A DNA stretch of 64,000 bases from Spirochaetales bacterium (lineage in GTDB: Bacteria; Spirochaetota; Spirochaetia; SZUA-6; RPPD01): contig JAFGJO010000034.1 of the NCBI GenBank assembly GCA_016929065.1, positions 18,166 to 82,165 of the forward strand. The letters are read 5' to 3'. Below are positions 60,741 to 64,000 of the stretch, piece after piece. The notes beneath the pieces were generated by a model. The model saw nothing but the letters and a program-made list of their open reading frames with translations, was not told the DNA's origin and ran no database searches. The translations under genes were made by a program, and so were the position numbers. Each line of letters begins with the position of its first letter. Position 1 is the first letter of the stretch.

Positions 60741-61637
60741 ATGACGTTTATTATTATTTTCAGCATTTTCGGCTGCTTCAGCATAATCGTTTTATTCATT
60801 ATTTGGTTGATCAGTTCCTTTCATGAGAAGGCGTTCCAGTTCTGGGCAAAGATCCTAGACATAAGATATCAAAAACAGAATATGTTTATAAAAAAAAGCC
60901 TGTCGGGAAATTACCGGGGATACCGCATATCGATAAATCAGGTAAAATACAACAATACGACTCCACTTCAGGTGCATATTGGTTACTCTATGCCATATCA
61001 GATTTTTTTTTCCAAAGAATCCATTGGAAGAAAAATCGACAAATTGCTCGGCGGCTGGAAAGAATTTGAAGTGGGGGAGAAACTGTTTGATGATTCGGTT
61101 TTGCTTGAAGGGAAATCCCCGGATTTGCTTTTATTTCTCAATTTAAGAACAAGACAATTTATTTCTCAAATATTGTTCAGCGCTTATAATTTTTCAATCC
61201 ATCCAAAAGAAACAAATGTACTCCTGTATCCCCTTTATTACCGGAAGCCTTCGGCAGTAATAAATTTAATTAATGGCATCATCGATATCTTTGAAAGAAT
61301 AAAGAATGACCATGATTCTGTCACATTGTTGTATGAAAACCTGAAAATGGAAATAAATCCAGGGATGAAATTAAAAATGCTGTATACAATCATGGACGAT
61401 GGTTTTGGAAATAGAAAAGAAAAGGCACCTATCGTCGATTTACTGCTGAAAGATTCTGACTGGATGATCCGCATTCATACCGCGGCACAATTGGGTGAAA
61501 AAGGAACAGACCTCCTGCTGCACTTTTATAATGAAAGCATTGACCGGCAATCGAAACTGCTCATTGTACGAATATTGGCGGAATCAAAAATACCACAAGC
61601 AAAGGAGTTCATTCTCCAGTGTCTGGAATCAAACTAA
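60741..61637 (+). CDS. Membrane-anchored HEAT-repeat protein, interrupted by an in-frame stop
   Basis: A 298-residue protein with one N-terminal transmembrane segment (about residues 2-24), a mixed middle region, and HEAT-like helical pairs from about residue 235 (LKDSDWMIRIHTAAQLGEKGTDLLLHFYN, DRQSKLLIVRILAESKIPQAKEFILQCLESN). The frame stops at TAA 61635, but the next 75 codons in the same frame continue the HEAT pattern at once (TDIQLTAVQSIRNPDKEIMMLLNEL). The natural protein was therefore probably about 373 residues, and the TAA is a nonsense change, a readthrough site or a sequence error. Confidence 0.65.
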   Translation: MTFIIIFSIFGCFSIIVLFIIWLISSFHEKAFQFWAKILDIRYQKQNMFIKKSLSGNYRGYRISINQVKYNNTTPLQVHIGYSMPYQIFFSKESIGRKIDKLLGGWKEFEVGEKLFDDSVLLEGKSPDLLLFLNLRTRQFISQILFSAYNFSIHPKETNVLLYPLYYRKPSAVINLINGIIDIFERIKNDHDSVTLLYENLKMEINPGMKLKMLYTIMDDGFGNRKEKAPIVDLLLKDSDWMIRIHTAAQLGEKGTDLLLHFYNESIDRQSKLLIVRILAESKIPQAKEFILQCLESN

Positions 61638-61862
61638 ACGGACATTCAGCTGACCGCTGTACAATCCATCAGAAATCCAGACAAGGAGATAATGATGCTG
61701 TTGAATGAACTATCCAGTGATGCTGATTCAGACAATGCATTGAGAAAGAGTGCCAAAACAACGCTGGAGCGGCTGCGCAAAGCACTGCCCAAAAATCAGG
61801 CTGGCTGGCTAAGCGTAACAGGGCAGGATGATTCCGGGGCCCTGAGTTTGGAAGAGGATTAG
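61638..61862 (+). pseudogene. Continuation of the HEAT-repeat gene beyond the stop (separate small ORF from 61692 possible)
   Basis: The frame of the preceding gene is open from just after its TAA to TAG at 61860-61862. It encodes one more HEAT-like helix pair and an acidic tail (SGALSLEED). From ATG 61692 or 61695 a 55-56-residue protein could be made independently; AAGGAG lies 3 or 6 nt before these codons. So either the gene is split by a mutation, or two proteins are translated from one message. The TAG abuts the ygiQ stop exactly. Confidence 0.55.
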
Positions 61863-61967
61863 TCAGCCTTGACGATTTTTCCTGACTCCCTTATTTTTTC
61901 TTTCCTTTCCTGTTTTCCCGGCTTCCTTATGAATCCTTTTTTTTCCAGGTTTCATGGTTTCCTTATC
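61863..61967 (-). repeat. 36-nt repeats encoding the ygiQ C-terminal tail
   Basis: On the minus strand, units starting ATAAGGAAACC, ATAAGGAAGCC and ATAAGGGAGTC are spaced exactly 36 nt apart. They encode 12-residue units (DKETMKPGKKRI, HKEAGKTGKERK, NKGVRKNRQG). They resemble the 35-bp intergenic repeat at the window end. Confidence 0.6.
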
Positions 61968-63827
61968 AACTCCTGCTTTTTCTGTTTTCCTGCCTTCATA
62001 ATAAATTCTTCTTCCTGCTTTCATTGTACGCGGCCGAACAAGACACTGTTTCTCAAAACCGACAAGATCTCTCCGGCCTGCTTTCATTAAAGCTTCCACA
62101 ACCAGGTCGTGATTTGCAGGATTGCGGTACTGCATGAGCGCCCGCTGCATGGCCTTGTCATGCATGCCCTTCGCGACGAAGACCTTTTTCCCGCTGCGGG
62201 GATCAATCCCGGTATGATACATGCAGGTGGAAACAGTACCGGGTGTTGGGTAAAAGTCCTGAACCTGCTCCGGGTAAAAGCGGTTGTCGCGGAAATATTC
62301 TGCAAGCGCCACCGCGTCTTTCAGTGTTGCGCCGGGATGGGAAGAAATAAAATAGGGGAGGATGTACTGTTTTTTCCCGATTTTGGCGTTGTACGCATCA
62401 AACTTCTTTTTGAATGCCACATACACCGCGTGGGGCGTTTTGTTCATCAGTTTTAATACAGAATCCGATACATGTTCCGGCGCGACCTTCAGCTGGCCGC
62501 TGACATGATGTTCGCAGAGTTCCCGGAAAAACGTGTCGTCGGTGTCCGCCATGACATAATCAAACCGGATTCCGGAGCGGATAAACACTTTTTTTATGTT
62601 GGGCAGGCCGCGCAGTTTCCGCAGCAAACTGATGTATTCCGAATGGTTAACCTTGAGGCTCTTGCATGCAGAAGGGGTCAGACACTCTTTATGAAGGCAG
62701 GCGCCGTGCGTTTGCTGTTTGTCACAGGCGGAAAGGCGAAAGTTTGCGGTTGGCCCGCCCACATCATGAATATTTCCCTTAAAGTTGGAAAGTTCACTGA
62801 TGGCCTTTGCTTCCTGGATAATTGATTCGTGGCTCCGTGACGATACAATTTTTCCCTGATGAAAGGTGAGGGAGCAGAAGGAACAGTTGCCAAAACAGCC
62901 CCTGCTTGAGGTAATACTGAACTGCACCTCCTCAATGGAGGGAACACCGCCGTCTTTTTCATAGGACGGATGCCAGGTGCGTGTAAAGGGAAGTGCATAG
63001 ACCGTATCAAGTTCAGTTGCACAGAGAGGTTTTGCAGGAGGATTCTGGATCACGACACAATCGTGGTACGGTTCAATCAGCCGTTTCCCGGAAAACGGAT
63101 CGGTATGTTCATTCTGTATTGCAAAGCTCTTTGCAAAGGTTTCAACAGATTCGGTGATTTCTTCATAGGAGGGCAAAAATACTTCATCCGGGTTATGATC
63201 ATGTATCTTTTTTCGCACAACGGTGCCGGAAACATCGTTAATGGTATCGATTTTTTCGTGATTTTTCAGCCGTTCTGCGATCTCGGTGATCTGGTGTTCG
63301 CCCATCCCGTATACGATCATGTCTGCGCCGGAGTCTATCAGCACAGATTTCCGCACCTTGTCCTGCCAGTAATCGTAATGGGCGAGCCGTCTGAGGGATG
63401 CCTCCAGGCCTCCGAGGATAATGGGAACACGGCCAAAGGCCTCGCGGATCCGGATGGAATAGGTGATCGCCGCCCGGTCGGGCCGGAGCCCTCCCTTTCT
63501 GCCGGGGGAATACACATCATCATGGCGGTGTCGTTTGGCAGCGGTATAGTTATTGACCATGGAATCGATGTTTCCGGCGGTCACCAGAAAGGCAAGACGC
63601 GGTTTTCCCAGCACACGGTATGAAGCAGCCGATTCCCATTCAGGTTGGGCAATCATCCCCACACGGAAGCCCTGAGACTCCAGCAGCCGGGCAATCAGCA
63701 CAATACCGAAACTGGGATGGTCGACATATGCATCGCCGGTGACGCAGATAAAATCGCATTCGTCCCAGCCCCGTGTTTTCATGTCATTCGGGGAAACAGG
63801 AAGAAATTGGTTCGGGAGTGTTCTCAT
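61863..63827 (-). CDS. ygiQ: YgiQ family radical SAM protein
   Basis: A 654-residue YgiQ/UPF0313 protein. The N-terminal part carries the family segments CDFICVTGDAYVDHPSFG and ILGGLEASLRRLAHYDYWQ. The radical SAM cluster site is SSRGCFGNCSFCSLTFHQG (about residue 305), and the C-terminal part has LPYFISSHPGATL and VQDFYPTPGTVSTCMYHTG. The substrate of the family is unknown. The last 45 residues are a Lys/Arg/Gly-rich tail made of 12-residue repeats, not part of the usual protein. No clear ribosome site precedes the ATG. Confidence 0.93.
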   Translation of the reverse strand: MRTLPNQFLPVSPNDMKTRGWDECDFICVTGDAYVDHPSFGIVLIARLLESQGFRVGMIAQPEWESAASYRVLGKPRLAFLVTAGNIDSMVNNYTAAKRHRHDDVYSPGRKGGLRPDRAAITYSIRIREAFGRVPIILGGLEASLRRLAHYDYWQDKVRKSVLIDSGADMIVYGMGEHQITEIAERLKNHEKIDTINDVSGTVVRKKIHDHNPDEVFLPSYEEITESVETFAKSFAIQNEHTDPFSGKRLIEPYHDCVVIQNPPAKPLCATELDTVYALPFTRTWHPSYEKDGGVPSIEEVQFSITSSRGCFGNCSFCSLTFHQGKIVSSRSHESIIQEAKAISELSNFKGNIHDVGGPTANFRLSACDKQQTHGACLHKECLTPSACKSLKVNHSEYISLLRKLRGLPNIKKVFIRSGIRFDYVMADTDDTFFRELCEHHVSGQLKVAPEHVSDSVLKLMNKTPHAVYVAFKKKFDAYNAKIGKKQYILPYFISSHPGATLKDAVALAEYFRDNRFYPEQVQDFYPTPGTVSTCMYHTGIDPRSGKKVFVAKGMHDKAMQRALMQYRNPANHDLVVEALMKAGRRDLVGFEKQCLVRPRTMKAGRRIYYEGRKTEKAGVDKETMKPGKKRIHKEAGKTGKERKNKGVRKNRQG

Positions 63828-63880
63828 ATTTAGCTAAAAGATAGCAATAAAGGCGGAAAGATGCTACTTAAATCTGATGA

Positions 63881-64000
63881 GGAAATTCAGGAAAGGAATA
63901 CTGATAAGGAAACCAGGAAATTCAGGAGAAGAGTATCAATAAGGAAATCAGGAAATTCAGGAGAAGAATATCAATAAGGAAACCAGGAAATTCAGGAAAA
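63881..64000 (+). repeat. 35-bp tandem repeat, 3.4 copies, running off the window
   Basis: Units start at 63881, 63916, 63951 and 63986, each beginning GGAAATTCAGGA and ending ATAAGGAAACCA or ATAAGGAAATCA; copies differ at a few positions. There are no spacers, so it is not a CRISPR array. No protein frame runs through it because 35 is not a multiple of three and stops occur. It lies 54 nt upstream of ygiQ. Confidence 0.85.

Noticed and set aside
63881..64000. Direct repeats suggestive of a CRISPR array
   Set aside because: The 35-bp units are contiguous with no spacers, copies diverge, and there are no cas genes in the window.

Overview
The window is a gene-dense bacterial chromosome segment with no rRNA, phage, transposase or CRISPR. 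The best guess for the host is a spirochaete (Spirochaetota). This rests on gene content and order: a ppdK end close to rplU-prp-rpmA-obgE-nadD-yqeK-LCP-rsfS, rplY-pth-tilS-ftsH, an orphan CheX, an FliL-like protein, many lipoproteins, and a cell-envelope set with MCE/MlaE transport and PBP1A. It is an inference and not proved by any marker here. Base composition is moderate, roughly mid-40s GC by eye, and even along the window, so there is no obvious island.

Layout. 1-5.8 kb: the 3' end of ppdK, an ankyrin protein, an alkaline-phosphatase-superfamily enzyme, a divergent polysaccharide deacetylase overlapping tsaD, then a flavodoxin-like gene and apt. 6.0-10.7 kb: a tightly overlapping ribosome/NAD operon (rplU, prp, rpmA, obgE, nadD, yqeK, an LCP-like protein, rsfS). 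10.6-11.6 kb (minus strand): an extremely acidic protein and CheX. 11.7-16.1 kb: nadC-nadA-nadB-ispE, so with nadD most of NAD synthesis from aspartate is encoded here. 16.3-21.1 kb: tRNA-Gln, rplY, pth, tilS, ftsH. 21.4-28.9 kb: an HtrA-like lipoprotein, a large hybrid sensor kinase with a CheY-like partner, and a K+ channel overlapping a cyclic-nucleotide-binding protein. 29-35 kb: rlmI-like methyltransferase, DUF192 lipoprotein, envelope-stress-like membrane proteins, miaB, LapA-like and SPOR proteins. 35-42.4 kb: apgM, a tiny cysteine protein, a fused PyrF-PyrE, dinB, a degenerate M28-type membrane protein and a nitroreductase. 42.5-54.8 kb: a GHKL-like unknown, then a minus-strand envelope region (ddl, ParB-like, PBP1A, a probable structured RNA, M23/LysM peptidase, TPR lipoprotein, MlaD-MlaF-MlaE, PHP phosphoesterase). 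54.9-59 kb: eukaryote-type (GT3) glycogen synthase and a fused trehalose-6-phosphate synthase/phosphatase. 59-64 kb: FHA, FliL-like and lipoprotein genes, a HEAT-repeat gene broken by an in-frame stop, YgiQ radical SAM, and a 35-bp tandem repeat running off the end.

Three observations stand out. First, at least seven genes without a Shine-Dalgarno sequence have a -35/-10 promoter whose -10 box lies only 5-9 nt before the start codon, which predicts leaderless mRNAs as a regular feature of this genome. Second, a consensus promoter, a C-rich-loop hairpin and an intrinsic terminator between the M23 gene and PBP1A outline a small RNA or attenuator of about 170 nt that I do not recognise. Third, several proteins keep a family fold but have lost key residues: the MlaF-like ATPase, the LCP protein, the M28-like protein and the kinase HPt domain. 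The pth gene appears to start at CTG, and Prp is present although L27 has no N-terminal extension to cleave.
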